64,000 bases of DNA from JBEKUY01 sp049514555 (GCA_049514555.1 JBEKUY010000002.1:372001-436000); one strand, 5' to 3'. Shown: positions 9,245 to 17,949, counted from the stretch's first letter. The notes: generated by a model from the letters alone, not told the origin. Made by a program: numbers and translations.

Positions 9245-9727
9245 TCAGGGATCAATCTGCACCGTCTGCGTGACCGCTGCCTGGCTATCGAGCGAGACGC
9301 GCAGAGTCCACGTGCCCGCGCGCCGGCGCGTCACTATCCAGGTGCCCGAAACGGGAACCGTCTCGGTCGTCTTTGCGGAACCATCCCAGTCCTCGGGAAT
9401 GGCGAAGGCTTGCGTCCTCGCCTGGTAAACCCAGCCGCTGGGATCGAGAATCTCGATCGTCTGCAAATGGGTCCCCACGGGAACGTTTTCCCAGGAAACG
9501 TTGATGGCCAGGTCGCGCAAGGTCGCCAGGCTGTAGGATGCGCCTGCTGCGCATCCGTCGGGCGTGGTGTTGCACACCTGAACGGCCACTGAGAGTGGCT
9601 GAGCCGGCAGAACTGGCTGATCGCCGGATGTCGTCCCCATTTGCCCGCAGCCGGCCGCGAGCACGCCGATGCAGGCCAGCGCCGCGCTCAGCCAGGCCCG
9701 TTCGCTTTGGATGTGTCTGTGCTGCAT
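9245..9727 (-). CDS. Putative lipoprotein of unknown function
   Basis: The product has 160 residues and begins MQHRHIQSERAWLSAALA, a signal sequence ending in the lipobox LAAGC near residue 27, so it should be lipidated and exported. The mature part is Thr/Ser rich, with a beta-rich C-terminal domain (about 60-160) ending WTLRVSLDSQAAVTQTVQIDP, like a small Ig-type fold. I chose this ATG over upstream ones because GAGG lies 5 nt before it and it gives a proper lipoprotein signal. It starts 7 nt after the DNRLRE gene, so the two are probably co-transcribed. No family is recognised. Confidence 0.65.
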   Translation of the reverse strand: MQHRHIQSERAWLSAALACIGVLAAGCGQMGTTSGDQPVLPAQPLSVAVQVCNTTPDGCAAGASYSLATLRDLAINVSWENVPVGTHLQTIEILDPSGWVYQARTQAFAIPEDWDGSAKTTETVPVSGTWIVTRRRAGTWTLRVSLDSQAAVTQTVQIDP

Positions 9728-9734
9728 CGCTGCC

Positions 9735-12065
9735 TCAATGGGGAATCGCGAATGCCAGCGCCCGTTGATCGACCGCCGTGGTCGAAACGTAGACTCGCTG
9801 ATTGAACTCATCGAGCGCCGGATCCCCAACCACGGCCGGAGAAACCGCGTCCACAACGGCCCGGTTCACAACGGCCCCGGTTGAGAGATTCAACTCATAC
9901 AAGTACCCATCGGACCCGCCCGCGTACACCATCCCCGCGATGAGCGAAACGACCGGCGCCGAGAGCGAGCAGACGCTTGCGCTGCAACTCGTTGACGTCG
10001 GCGATGGGTACACCGTTGTCGTCCAAAGCTTGCTGAATGTGGTGGTCGCCGCGTTGTAGCTCACCGCATGGACCTGCGTATCGGTCGTGTAGACCACTGT
10101 GTACGGCGACACCGTGTTCGCAATGTACGGAAAGCCGTTCGCCGCGCCGTCGCCGCCGTCCGTGTACGAGGGCATCGTCGCGCAGGCCGTTGTCCCGCTG
10201 ATCGTGGGGTTGACGGCGTAGAGCGAGCCGCCGTTGGTGCTGACGAAGAGCACGTCGGCGTATTGCGTCAGCGAAGGGCTGCTGTCGATGTCGGTCCCGC
10301 CGCAGTTTCCGTTCCAGAGCACCGTGCCTGCACTCGAGTCGAGCTTCCAGAGATTCGGTTGGGCCGCTCCACCATCGCTGTGGCTGGTCACCCAAATGTA
10401 GTTGTGCGCGTAATCGACTGTGGGCGTCGAGTTGATCATGTCCAGGGCCGTGGTGGGGCCTGCAACGCCCGTGCGCGTCCAATACACGGCGCCGGTATTG
10501 CCGTTCAGGCCGATAACGCTGTTGGCCGACGTCGTGGCTCCGTTGCGCGTGCCGACGACGACCAAGTCAGTCGCCCGCGTGAACCCCGCCCCGCTGTAAG
10601 CATGTAACTGAACCGCTGCCCCGCCTCGGAACAGGTTCGTCGTCGAGTTGTTCGGCTCCACAAACCACCGGATGATTCCGGTCGCCGTGTCCACGGCATA
10701 AACGAAATTGTCGCTGTCAGGGACGTAAGCGACCTGATAGCCGATCGAAGCGTCACTGGCGTCGAGCACCGGCGGCCGCCCGTAGACGATTCCGCCGAGA
10801 GCGACCGGTGGATAAAGCGGCTGGCCCGTGCTTGTGTTCAGGGCAAAGAGCTGGCTCGTATCCGTGCCCACGTCAATCTGCACGCCCGGCATGATCCCGG
10901 GCGGCGCCTCAACTGTCGAATGTGTCGCAAACACCCACAACGGGGCTTGGGTGCTGCCGGGTGGATTCGGCATGGCGCCAGTTTCGGCGGTGAAGGTTGA
11001 GCTGCCATCGCGTGGCGAGGGCAGACCAGTGGGATTTGACGAGTAATTGTCGGCCGTGTCGTAAGTGAAGACCTTGTAGTAGTACATCGTGCCGTTTGCC
11101 GGCCCGCCGCAGGAATCGCTCGAATTATCGGTGAAAGTCGTGTTGGCCGTGGTGCCGGCATAAACCACCGTGGCGCTTCCGACTACGGTGCACAGCGCCG
11201 GAGGAGCCACGCCATCGGTCGGGGCAACGCTCTTGTCCACAGGGACGCCCGTACTGCGCAGAATTACGACCCCGGCGTATGGTTCGAGGATCGTTCCGCC
11301 AGCGATGGGCGTCGGATATGCCCAGCTCAGCGCGACCGAGCCGTCGCCCGGCGTGGCCCTCAAGTTCGTGACGTTCTGCAGGAATGTCAGCATCAACTGC
11401 GGCCGATCCGCCACCGTGCCGTTGGTTCTCGCCGCGAACTGTGCCGTGTACTGGGCGCCGGTCTCTGTGTTGTCTCTGATCAGAAAACCATAGTTGGGCG
11501 TGCCGTTGTACCACGCCTGAACCGCAGTCGTCACTGTCCAGTTCACAAATGTGCTCGTGGTGGTGACATTCGCAGTGGCCGAAACGGTTCCGTCGTAGTC
11601 CCCGCCCGCTGCGCTCCAGTTGATTGGGTTGGCGGTTGTACCGACGCGGCGGTTCCAGGTGACTTGCGTCTCGTTCCAGAAGCTCGTAACCAGATTGGCG
11701 CTGTAGGTGCGGGCCACAGTAGGCCGCGCAGTGGCGAAGAGCGTCAACGTTGCCGTCTTGATTCCGGCGTTAGGGACAGTGGTGAGGTCGAACAGCACGA
11801 CTGCACGCCGCACAGCGCCAGCACCCGAACGAACAAACATTGTCGCCGTCCCGCCGTAGTTAGTCGTCGCTGCATTCTGCCTAATGTACGAGTCCGCGGC
11901 GCGGATCGGCTGGGCGGCATTCGTACTTTGAATTGTCACCGACTCCCGCGCGGAAGCGGACAGACAAATCGCGAGGGCTGCAAGCAGCCAGACAAGCCGG
12001 GGGCGATCGCCGCGAACACGCGGCGGCCGAGGAAGGGACACTCGACTTGGGCTAAGAAGCTTCAT
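9735..12065 (-). CDS. Secreted DNRLRE-domain / PQQ-like beta-propeller protein
   Basis: The product has 776 residues. A signal peptide (RLVWLLAALAICLSASA) is followed by a DNRLRE-type domain at about 45-235 (ADSYIRQNAATTNYGG, then RAVVLFDL, then WNETQVTWNRR, features of that cell-surface domain). Next comes a fibronectin III-like region (about 235-345, NLRATPGDGSVALSWAYP) and a C-terminal propeller (about 375-776) with repeats of the type VYAVDTATGIIRWF, NLWKLDSSAGTVLW and GYLYELNLSTGAV. The domains suggest an extracellular binding or structural protein. I chose ATG 12065 as giving the signal peptide; an upstream in-frame ATG at 12098 is possible. It lies 200 bp after the RiPP-like peptide and probably has its own promoter. 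Confidence 0.75.
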   Translation of the reverse strand: MKLLSPSRVSLPRPPRVRGDRPRLVWLLAALAICLSASARESVTIQSTNAAQPIRAADSYIRQNAATTNYGGTATMFVRSGAGAVRRAVVLFDLTTVPNAGIKTATLTLFATARPTVARTYSANLVTSFWNETQVTWNRRVGTTANPINWSAAGGDYDGTVSATANVTTTSTFVNWTVTTAVQAWYNGTPNYGFLIRDNTETGAQYTAQFAARTNGTVADRPQLMLTFLQNVTNLRATPGDGSVALSWAYPTPIAGGTILEPYAGVVILRSTGVPVDKSVAPTDGVAPPALCTVVGSATVVYAGTTANTTFTDNSSDSCGGPANGTMYYYKVFTYDTADNYSSNPTGLPSPRDGSSTFTAETGAMPNPPGSTQAPLWVFATHSTVEAPPGIMPGVQIDVGTDTSQLFALNTSTGQPLYPPVALGGIVYGRPPVLDASDASIGYQVAYVPDSDNFVYAVDTATGIIRWFVEPNNSTTNLFRGGAAVQLHAYSGAGFTRATDLVVVGTRNGATTSANSVIGLNGNTGAVYWTRTGVAGPTTALDMINSTPTVDYAHNYIWVTSHSDGGAAQPNLWKLDSSAGTVLWNGNCGGTDIDSSPSLTQYADVLFVSTNGGSLYAVNPTISGTTACATMPSYTDGGDGAANGFPYIANTVSPYTVVYTTDTQVHAVSYNAATTTFSKLWTTTVYPSPTSTSCSASVCSLSAPVVSLIAGMVYAGGSDGYLYELNLSTGAVVNRAVVDAVSPAVVGDPALDEFNQRVYVSTTAVDQRALAFAIPH

Positions 12066-12107
12066 TCCACACCGATAGGAGGCACGCTCCGGAGACACTG
12101 AGCAGGC

Positions 12108-12175
12108 AGTGCCAAACTGGCACTAAGGGAGTTTACCGCGTGCCAGTTAGGTACAGTCAATTAGACTGCCGTACC
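12108..12175. promoter_or_regulatory. Inverted repeats and possible promoter before the DNRLRE gene
   Basis: A 7-bp stem (AGTGCCA, 3-nt loop, TGGCACT) lies at 12108-12124, and a GGTAC...GTACC pair encloses a CAGTC/GACTG stem at 12150-12175. GTGCCA recurs at 12139-12144. On the minus strand TTGACT and TAAACT are 19 bp apart within this stretch, a weak sigma70-like promoter overlapping the repeats. This could be an operator-promoter for the DNRLRE-lipoprotein-peptidase group. Confidence 0.35.
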
Positions 12176-12266
12176 ATTTTGTCCTACTAGACAGTACCGG
12201 AGCGAAACGGCAACTGAAGCATCAAAAGGAACCGAGGAATCAACAACAGGGGGAACTTAGGAACTC

Positions 12267-12437
12267 TCAGGAGCGCCGCGGTGCGGCGTTGCATACACCA
12301 CCCTGGCCGGGCAGTTTGCCACATGCCAGAGCTAGCGTTTCGTAGATGGGCTCCGAAATCACCGTGGGCTTTGCGTAGGGTCTCTTGCTTCCCTTGCCCT
12401 GATTGGCGTTCGGCGTGCTCTCCAATTCATTCGGCAT
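12267..12437 (-). CDS. Candidate RiPP precursor peptide (56 residues)
   Basis: This small gene starts 9 nt after the radical SAM stop codon (ATG at 12437, or TTG at 12440) and ends in TGA at 12267. The product has a Gly/Asn/Lys-rich N terminus, then KRPYAKPTVISEPIYETLA, and a C-terminal part ALACGKLPGQGGVCNAAP followed by RRS. A polar leader, a conserved-looking YETLALACGK turn and a short Gly/Pro segment with two cysteines spaced C-x9-C are features of peptides modified by radical SAM/SPASM enzymes guided by a PqqD-like recognition protein. It also ends in serine, the residue phosphorylated at the C terminus of some lasso precursors by HprK-like kinases. The role is inferred; no homologue was searched. 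A clear ribosome binding site is lacking (AGGAG is about 20 nt upstream), consistent with coupling to the gene before it. Confidence 0.7.
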   Translation of the reverse strand: MPNELESTPNANQGKGSKRPYAKPTVISEPIYETLALACGKLPGQGGVCNAAPRRS

Positions 12438-12446
12438 CAAACACCG

Positions 12447-13643
12447 TCACGTCTCCTGCGGAGGAAGGACTGCCTCAGTCAGCAACGACGCTCGTCCTCC
12501 ATTGAAGCATGCACCATTCGCCAGCCCCTTGCCAATCCCCCGTTCGTGCCAGGTACTAATGGGGTTATCAACACCAGCCAGCCGGGCCTTGTGCTCGGCA
12601 AGATCGCAGGCACGCCCGTAGGCACCCAGCAAGTCGCCGCCCTCCATGAGCGCCAAGCCGGGACAGCGCTCGCAGTACTGCCGGATCGGGCAGACAGAAC
12701 AGATGGGCAACTCGCTCTCGCGCACGGCGCGCACACGCGCGAGCTCCCCTGAGCCATCCCATATGTCAGCGAAACGCTGGCTGCGAAGATTGCCCGCAGC
12801 GAGCGGCATCTGGATGCACGGATAGACGTCTCCATAGGGAGAAACGTAGCAACTATTGTGGCCGGCGCTGCACGGAATATCGTGGTAGGCGGTGCTTTCG
12901 ATTCCGCTCGATGTGACGCTGCCGAGAACCGGCTCGGATGATGTGCAGGCCGCCGTCGGGTCCGGACGGCTGGGACGGAGCGCCGGGTCCTGTAGCACCG
13001 GCAGCAGATCCGCGCCGCTGACGCGATGTTCAAGCACTCCTAGGCCGCCGTCCATCATCGGCGTAATGGTCATGTCAAACGTGTAGGGCACGCCGAGGCG
13101 CTCCGCCAGCGCCATCACCCCGCGGTAAGCTAGCAGGTTTTGGCGCATCAACGGGCAGGCGATCTTCACCACGATGCCGTGCTCCTTTAACACCGGGATG
13201 GCCGCAAGCGAGCGCTGGAATGATCCCGGCGCCAAAGTGATGGCGTCGTGCACGCTCGGGTCGTCACTATAGATACTGATCTGCACGCGGCGCACGCCAA
13301 GCGCGCGCAGACGTGTCGCGCGTGCGGGCGTGATGAGCAGGGCGTTGGTCTTGAGGCTTAGATCGAAGTGCAACTTCCGGGCGTGCTCGAGGATCTGGAA
13401 GAAGTCCGTCCGCAAAAAGATCTCACCGCCGCTGAAAGTAAGGAAGAGTGTGCCGGCCTCGGCGAGCTGGTCGAGCGCGCCACAGACCTCGGCCGCGGTC
13501 ATCTCGCCATGGTCCTCGTGGTCGAGATAGCAGTGGACGCACTTCTCGTTGCAGCGGTAGGTCAGGTCGAAATGCACGCTCAGCGGGCGGTGGCGCTCGA
13601 CCGTCCGCGCGACGAGTCGGTCCATGATAGGGGTTTCGGTCAC
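12447..13643 (-). CDS. Radical SAM/SPASM peptide-modifying enzyme
   Basis: The product has 398 residues. The radical SAM cluster motif CNEKCVHC is at about residues 31-38, with the SAM-binding FSGGE near 70. The C-terminal SPASM region (about 255-355) carries cysteines in CYVSPYGDVYPCIQM and in CSVCPIRQYCERCPG, followed by ACDLA, enough for two auxiliary Fe-S clusters. Such enzymes make C-C, C-S or C-O links in ribosomal peptides. The start is GTG at 13643, whose last two bases form part of the PqqD gene's TGA stop (GTGA overlap). The order kinase-PqqD-rSAM-peptide on one strand with overlaps indicates one transcript. The likely substrate is the 56-residue peptide just downstream. Confidence 0.88.
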   Translation of the reverse strand: MTETPIMDRLVARTVERHRPLSVHFDLTYRCNEKCVHCYLDHEDHGEMTAAEVCGALDQLAEAGTLFLTFSGGEIFLRTDFFQILEHARKLHFDLSLKTNALLITPARATRLRALGVRRVQISIYSDDPSVHDAITLAPGSFQRSLAAIPVLKEHGIVVKIACPLMRQNLLAYRGVMALAERLGVPYTFDMTITPMMDGGLGVLEHRVSGADLLPVLQDPALRPSRPDPTAACTSSEPVLGSVTSSGIESTAYHDIPCSAGHNSCYVSPYGDVYPCIQMPLAAGNLRSQRFADIWDGSGELARVRAVRESELPICSVCPIRQYCERCPGLALMEGGDLLGAYGRACDLAEHKARLAGVDNPISTWHERGIGKGLANGACFNGGRASLLTEAVLPPQET

Positions 13644-13948
13644 GGCGTGCCGCTTTCTTTCTCCACGGATTCAGCAGGCACGAGGAGCCGGCGCTCGGCC
13701 AGTTCCGTGAGCAGAGTCTCGGTGTCTTCCAGCGCCGCCATGGGTGTGACGTCGTACTCGGACGCGAGCAGTTCGGCGATCTGTGCTGCGGAATTGTGCC
13801 CGTCCACGTGCCGCCAGATGAAGCTCGCCGTGCCGTTCAATTCGTGCATCACGCTCTCGTCGGGCGAGATAATGACCGTCTCGCCCTCGACCTCGCGCCA
13901 CGCGAGCGAAGGGTTCTTTTGCCAGCAGCCTTCGGCACAAGGTGTCAT
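13640..13948 (-). CDS. PqqD-like peptide chaperone (RiPP recognition element)
   Basis: The product has 102 residues with the PqqD winged-helix pattern. A strand WREVEGETVIISPDESVMHELNGTASFIWRHVDG (about 17-50) is followed by a helical part with AQIAELLASEYDV and a final TELAERRLLV. PqqD-like proteins bind the leader of a precursor peptide and present it to a radical SAM enzyme. The N terminus MTPCAEGCWQ has two cysteines of unknown use. Start and stop codons overlap the genes on both sides (ATGA with the kinase, GTGA with the radical SAM gene), so the three proteins are probably made in fixed ratio. Confidence 0.85.
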   Translation of the reverse strand: MTPCAEGCWQKNPSLAWREVEGETVIISPDESVMHELNGTASFIWRHVDGHNSAAQIAELLASEYDVTPMAALEDTETLLTELAERRLLVPAESVEKESGTP

Positions 13949-14757
13949 GCGGGGAGCACCTCCCAGAAGCTTGCGTCGCGGCGGAAACGCAGCTCGAAAC
14001 AAGGCACCTGCGTCGCGGCCCCGACGAGAAGATCGAGCAGGCTCGCGTTGGCGGCCCGGTCGGAAGAAAAGAAAAGCACGTTGGGCAACAGCGCGCGCAA
14101 AGCATCGAGCGGAGGCAGCGGCCGCACCGCGTTTTCCGGCGCCTTCACGAGGACGTAGATGCCTGCCACCGGCGCGGAACCGTTCGACCCGGCGGCGCGA
14201 AACTCGCCCCAGAACGGCGTGCCGTGGGCGCGCCAGGCGTTGGCCTCGCGGCGCAAGAGAGAAATTTCGTCGGTCAGCACGCTTCCGCGCGGGGCCAGCG
14301 AGGCCACCGTGCTCTTGCCCGCGCCCGAACGGCCGGTGAAGACGCAGGTGCGGCCATTGCGCAGAACCGTGGCCGCATGGAGGAGGAAACCTTGTCGCGG
14401 GAGCAACAACCAGGAGAGCAGGATACGCAGGAGGGAATCGAGATCGTACTCGTTCCGCACGCCGCTGAAGTGAGCGGCGGCGCCGTTCAACCATAGGCGT
14501 GCGCCACCGAGCGCGTACTGGAATGAGGCGGAGGGCGCAGGCCCGCCAGCGGCGGTCGGCGCGGCGTCCAGGTGGATGGGCAAAGCACCCTCGCGCGTCT
14601 GGGCAAAGGCAGCGTAACGCGCAAGCACGGCTCCGCGCAATTCAGGACCCGAAAAATGCAGCGCCACCGGAATCCGGCCAATCTCGAGTGAAAAACAGTC
14701 CTGGATCAGCACCGCGGTTCCGTCTCCCCCGACTGTCGCGCGACCCTGCGCGTCCAC
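13945..14757 (-). CDS. HPr kinase-like P-loop protein of a peptide-modification locus
   Basis: The product has 270 residues. The C-terminal half resembles the HprK catalytic core: a P-loop FTGRSGAGKST near residue 144, then VLTDEISLL and, further on, the FWEVLPA end. The N-terminal half (about 15-125) is a beta-rich domain with RLWLNGAAAHF. True HPr kinases work in carbon regulation. Short homologues next to PqqD genes form a separate group, and in the paeninodin-type lasso pathway such a kinase phosphorylates the C-terminal Ser of the precursor. The gene overlaps PqqD by ATGA. The start is uncertain: GTG 14757 is the first standard start codon after an upstream stop, without a strong ribosome binding site. 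Confidence 0.75.
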   Translation of the reverse strand: MDAQGRATVGGDGTAVLIQDCFSLEIGRIPVALHFSGPELRGAVLARYAAFAQTREGALPIHLDAAPTAAGGPAPSASFQYALGGARLWLNGAAAHFSGVRNEYDLDSLLRILLSWLLLPRQGFLLHAATVLRNGRTCVFTGRSGAGKSTVASLAPRGSVLTDEISLLRREANAWRAHGTPFWGEFRAAGSNGSAPVAGIYVLVKAPENAVRPLPPLDALRALLPNVLFFSSDRAANASLLDLLVGAATQVPCFELRFRRDASFWEVLPA

Positions 14758-14924
14758 CGCGCCAACAAGAATCGGCGATGCAGCGAGACGCCGCGTCAGT
14801 CAACTTAAGGGTCTCTGCTTCCCGCGAAAAACGCAAGAAAAAGTCGAATTCCAGTTCCCGGCTAGGTACCGAGCGCGGGGGGTAGCCGTTTCCCGCGGAC
14901 TTCCAGGAACAGCCATCCACTCGG

Positions 14925-15623
14925 TCAAGCCAGGTCAAACAGAAGGACCTCGGCGTCACCCGCGCCGGTCAACTCGACGCGCGATTCCGAAGAAATGGCC
15001 GCCCCGTCGCCTTCCTCGAGCGTGTCCCCGTTCAGCTGCACGCGACCGCGCGCCACTTGCACCCAGGCGTGCCGGTCAGGGGAGAGCTCGTGCGCGACGC
15101 GCTCGCTGGCGCTGAGCTGCGTGGCGTAAACAGCCGCGTCCTGATGAATGCTTACCGAGCCGTCGCGCCCGTCCGGCGAGGCGACTAGGCGCAGCCGCGC
15201 CCGCTTTTCGGTTGCGGGGAAGGTCTTCTGCTCGTACTCCGGTGCGAGGCCCTTCTTCTCAGGGAAGATCCACACTTGCAGCAAGTGCACCGGCTCGTCG
15301 CGAGAAGCGTTGAACTCGCTGTGGAAGACGCCCGTACCCGCCGACATGCGCTGCACGTCGCCCGGGCGGATCACCGAGCCGTTACCCATGTTGTCGCGGT
15401 GCTGAAGCGCGCCTTCGAGCACGTAGGTGACGATCTCCATGTCGCGGTGGCTGTGCATGGGGAAGCCGGTCCCGGGAGCGACGCGGTCATCATTCAGCAC
15501 GCGCAGGCTCCGGAAGTGGACAAAGTTCGCATCGTAGTACTCGTCGAAAGAAAACGTATGATAGGCATTGAGCCAGCCGTGATTGACGTGGCCGCGCTCC
15601 TGGCTCCTGCGAATCTCGACCAT
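14925..15623 (-). CDS. Pirin family protein (cupin, possible quercetinase)
   Basis: The product has 232 residues with the pirin N-terminal cupin: a metal-site pattern MHSHRDMEIVTYVLEG near residue 55-70 and HSEFN near 100 provide the usual three His and one Glu. It also has NHGWLNAYHTFSF at the start and a C-terminal second cupin-like half ending VELTGAGDAEVLLFDLA. The length matches YhhW-type pirins. These proteins may act as quercetin dioxygenases or redox sensors; the role here is unknown. AGGAGGT lies 6 nt before the ATG, a very strong ribosome binding site. Confidence 0.88.
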   Translation of the reverse strand: MVEIRRSQERGHVNHGWLNAYHTFSFDEYYDANFVHFRSLRVLNDDRVAPGTGFPMHSHRDMEIVTYVLEGALQHRDNMGNGSVIRPGDVQRMSAGTGVFHSEFNASRDEPVHLLQVWIFPEKKGLAPEYEQKTFPATEKRARLRLVASPDGRDGSVSIHQDAAVYATQLSASERVAHELSPDRHAWVQVARGRVQLNGDTLEEGDGAAISSESRVELTGAGDAEVLLFDLA

Positions 15624-15782
15624 GGCGCACCTCCTACTCTTAGATGCCCTGGGGCAGCAATCGTAATAACGACATCCACGAGGCCGAAGGCCCCGGCGAG
15701 CGGGCATTCCCGTCGGCTCCCGAGTTGGTGTACATTTGTGGGTTGCAGCGCCGCTCAGGCACATTCTAAAGGACGCGCACTC

Positions 15783-17123
15783 ATGAATCCCGTGAAGCCA
15801 GAGGCAGCACTCGCGCACCCCGAAGCCGCCGGACCCCGCGAGAGCTTGTCCATCACCGACAATCGCACCGGGAAGCAATATGATGTTCCCATTAACCACG
15901 ACGCGATCCGGGCGACGGACCTGCGCCAGATCAAGGTGAACTCGGACGATTTCGGGTTGATGACCTACGATCCGGCGTTCAACAACACCGCATCGTGCGT
16001 CAGCCGGATCACCTACATTGACGGCGACGCGGGCATCCTGCGTTACCGCGGGTATCCGATCGAGGAACTGGCGGAGAAGAGCAGCCACCTCGAGACCGCC
16101 TACCTCCTGCTGCACGGCGAGCTGCCCACCTCCTCCCAGCTCAAAGATTGGACTCACCAGATCACGCATCACACATTCATCCACGAGAACTTCAAGAAGC
16201 TGCTCGAGGGGTTTGACTCGGAAGCCCATCCCATGGGCATGCTCATGTCGAACGTCGCCGCGCTCTCGACTTTCTATCCCGAGGCGAAGAACATTTTTGA
16301 TAGCGACTTGCGCCGGTTGCAGATCCACCGGCTGATCGGCAAAATGCCGACGCTCGCGGCGTTTGGCTACCGCCATGCCGTAGGGCTGCCGTACGTTTAT
16401 CCCGACGACGATCTGAGCTATACCGGCAATTTCCTGAACATGCTGTTCCGTACGACCGAGTCGAAGTACAAGCCAAGTCCCACCCTGGAACGCGCTCTCG
16501 ATATCCTGTTCATCCTGCACGCCGATCACGAGCAGAACTGCTCGGCGAATGCGATGCGCAACGTCGGCAGTTCCCAGGCGGACCCGTATTCGGCGGTGGC
16601 CTCGGCGATCGCGGCGCTCTCCGGCCCCCTGCACGGCGGCGCCAACGAGGGAGTGCTGCGGATGCTCATGGAGATCGGCTCGATGCAGCGCGTGCCGGAG
16701 TTCATCCGGCGGGTGAAGAGCGGCGAGAAGGTCCGGCTGATGGGCTTCGGCCACCGAGTATACAAAAACTACGATCCCCGCGCCCGCATCATCAAACGCA
16801 TCTCCGAAGAGGTCTTCGAGCTGATGGGCAAGAACCCCCTGCTCGAAATTGCCCTGGAGTGTGAACGCATCGCTCTCGAAGACGAGTACTTCGCGAAGCG
16901 AAAGCTCTATCCAAACGTGGATTTCTACACCGGGCTCATCTACGAATCGATGGGTTTCCCGGTGACCATGTTTCCGGTGCTCTTCGCCATCGCTCGCACG
17001 GCCGGGTGGCTCGCCCAGTGGGAAGAGATGCTGCTCGATTCCGAGCAGAAGATTGCCCGCCCGCGGCAGCTCTACCTCGGCCACGACGTTCGCTCCTACG
17101 TCCCGATCGCGCAGCGGAGCTGA
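15783..17123 (+). CDS. gltA: Citrate synthase
   Basis: The product has 446 residues. The family motifs are in order: GILRYRGYPIEELAE (about 82-96), GPLHGGANE with the catalytic His (about 283-291), FGHRVYKNYDPRA with the second catalytic His (about 323-335) and the acidic VDFYTG (about 380). It condenses oxaloacetate and acetyl-CoA in the TCA cycle. The start ATG has an AAAGGA site upstream. It is divergent from the pirin gene, and its length and the N-terminal beta-strand part place it with type II bacterial enzymes. Confidence 0.94.
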   Translation: MNPVKPEAALAHPEAAGPRESLSITDNRTGKQYDVPINHDAIRATDLRQIKVNSDDFGLMTYDPAFNNTASCVSRITYIDGDAGILRYRGYPIEELAEKSSHLETAYLLLHGELPTSSQLKDWTHQITHHTFIHENFKKLLEGFDSEAHPMGMLMSNVAALSTFYPEAKNIFDSDLRRLQIHRLIGKMPTLAAFGYRHAVGLPYVYPDDDLSYTGNFLNMLFRTTESKYKPSPTLERALDILFILHADHEQNCSANAMRNVGSSQADPYSAVASAIAALSGPLHGGANEGVLRMLMEIGSMQRVPEFIRRVKSGEKVRLMGFGHRVYKNYDPRARIIKRISEEVFELMGKNPLLEIALECERIALEDEYFAKRKLYPNVDFYTGLIYESMGFPVTMFPVLFAIARTAGWLAQWEEMLLDSEQKIARPRQLYLGHDVRSYVPIAQRS

Positions 17124-17312
17124 TTCCGGCCCTCTCTGGCGGCGTTTCCGTCTCAGAGCCAGGCCGAAGGCAAGCCATACCCATGGAAATGTCCTTCTCC
17201 CCATTGCGCCTGGCCCGATGACAGCCAGCAGACGTTACGTATTGGCGAATCGGAAACTGCCCGTCGCTCGACTTTGGCCGTACGAGGACTATAGTGGAAT
17301 ATGTGAGGTAGT

Positions 17313-17705
17313 ATGGGCCAAGCTCCGAGTACGACGGTCAGTCCCGGCACTCGGCGGCGCAGCCAGCGCGTTTTGCTGCAAGTCCCCGTGCTGGTTCGCG
17401 GCACCAATGCCGAGGGCCAGGAGTTCGAGGAAGGAACCGAGACGCTTTCCATCAGTGCCCACGGTGCCCTGGTCAAGCTGCAAGCCAAGCTGGTTTCCGG
17501 CGCCAAGGTCATTGTCAAACATGCGGGCACTCAGGAAGAACAGGAAACCAGAGTCATCTTCATGGGCACGACTCGTGGTGGCAAGACTGAAGTGGGTCTC
17601 GAGTTTGCTTCTCCCCGGCCGAGCTTCTGGCGGGTAGCTTTCCCGCCGGAAGACTGGTCGCCGAAACATCCAGACGCGCGGGCGGTAAGTTTCCGCGAAA
17701 AGTGA
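17313..17705 (+). CDS. PilZ-domain protein
   Basis: The product has 130 residues. The cyclic di-GMP binding pattern begins with the basic TRRRSQRV at about 13-20 (RxxxR-type) and is followed by TLSISAHGALV (the D/NxSxxG-type motif), with a beta-barrel ending EVGLEFASP. It is a stand-alone receptor that could respond to c-di-GMP made by the GGDEF proteins in this window. The motif residues are SISAHG, so binding is likely but the second motif lacks the usual Asp. Confidence 0.75.
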   Translation: MGQAPSTTVSPGTRRRSQRVLLQVPVLVRGTNAEGQEFEEGTETLSISAHGALVKLQAKLVSGAKVIVKHAGTQEEQETRVIFMGTTRGGKTEVGLEFASPRPSFWRVAFPPEDWSPKHPDARAVSFREK

Positions 17706-17949
17706 ACCAGGCTCTCGCATCCATTTTCCCCTTCCTGCGAACGCGAGGGAGAAGTGCGTTCGGTGTTTTGCTGCGCAGGTCGGCGCGGCATCCCCAGGCG
17801 CAACACCCTGACTGCGTCGCACCCGGTCCAGGAGACCTCAATGGAGTAGATCGGACTCCGGAAACCGGAGACGAACTCCGGCTCGGGCTATCCATGACGT
17901 TGCTCTCAGCGCGAGCTTGCGCGGGGCAGTGTTGAACTGGAATTGATTC

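Noticed and set aside
13368..14339. A 323-codon plus-strand frame opposite the radical SAM/PqqD/kinase genes
   Set aside because: It has the Arg/Pro-rich composition of an antisense frame in GC-rich DNA and no motif.
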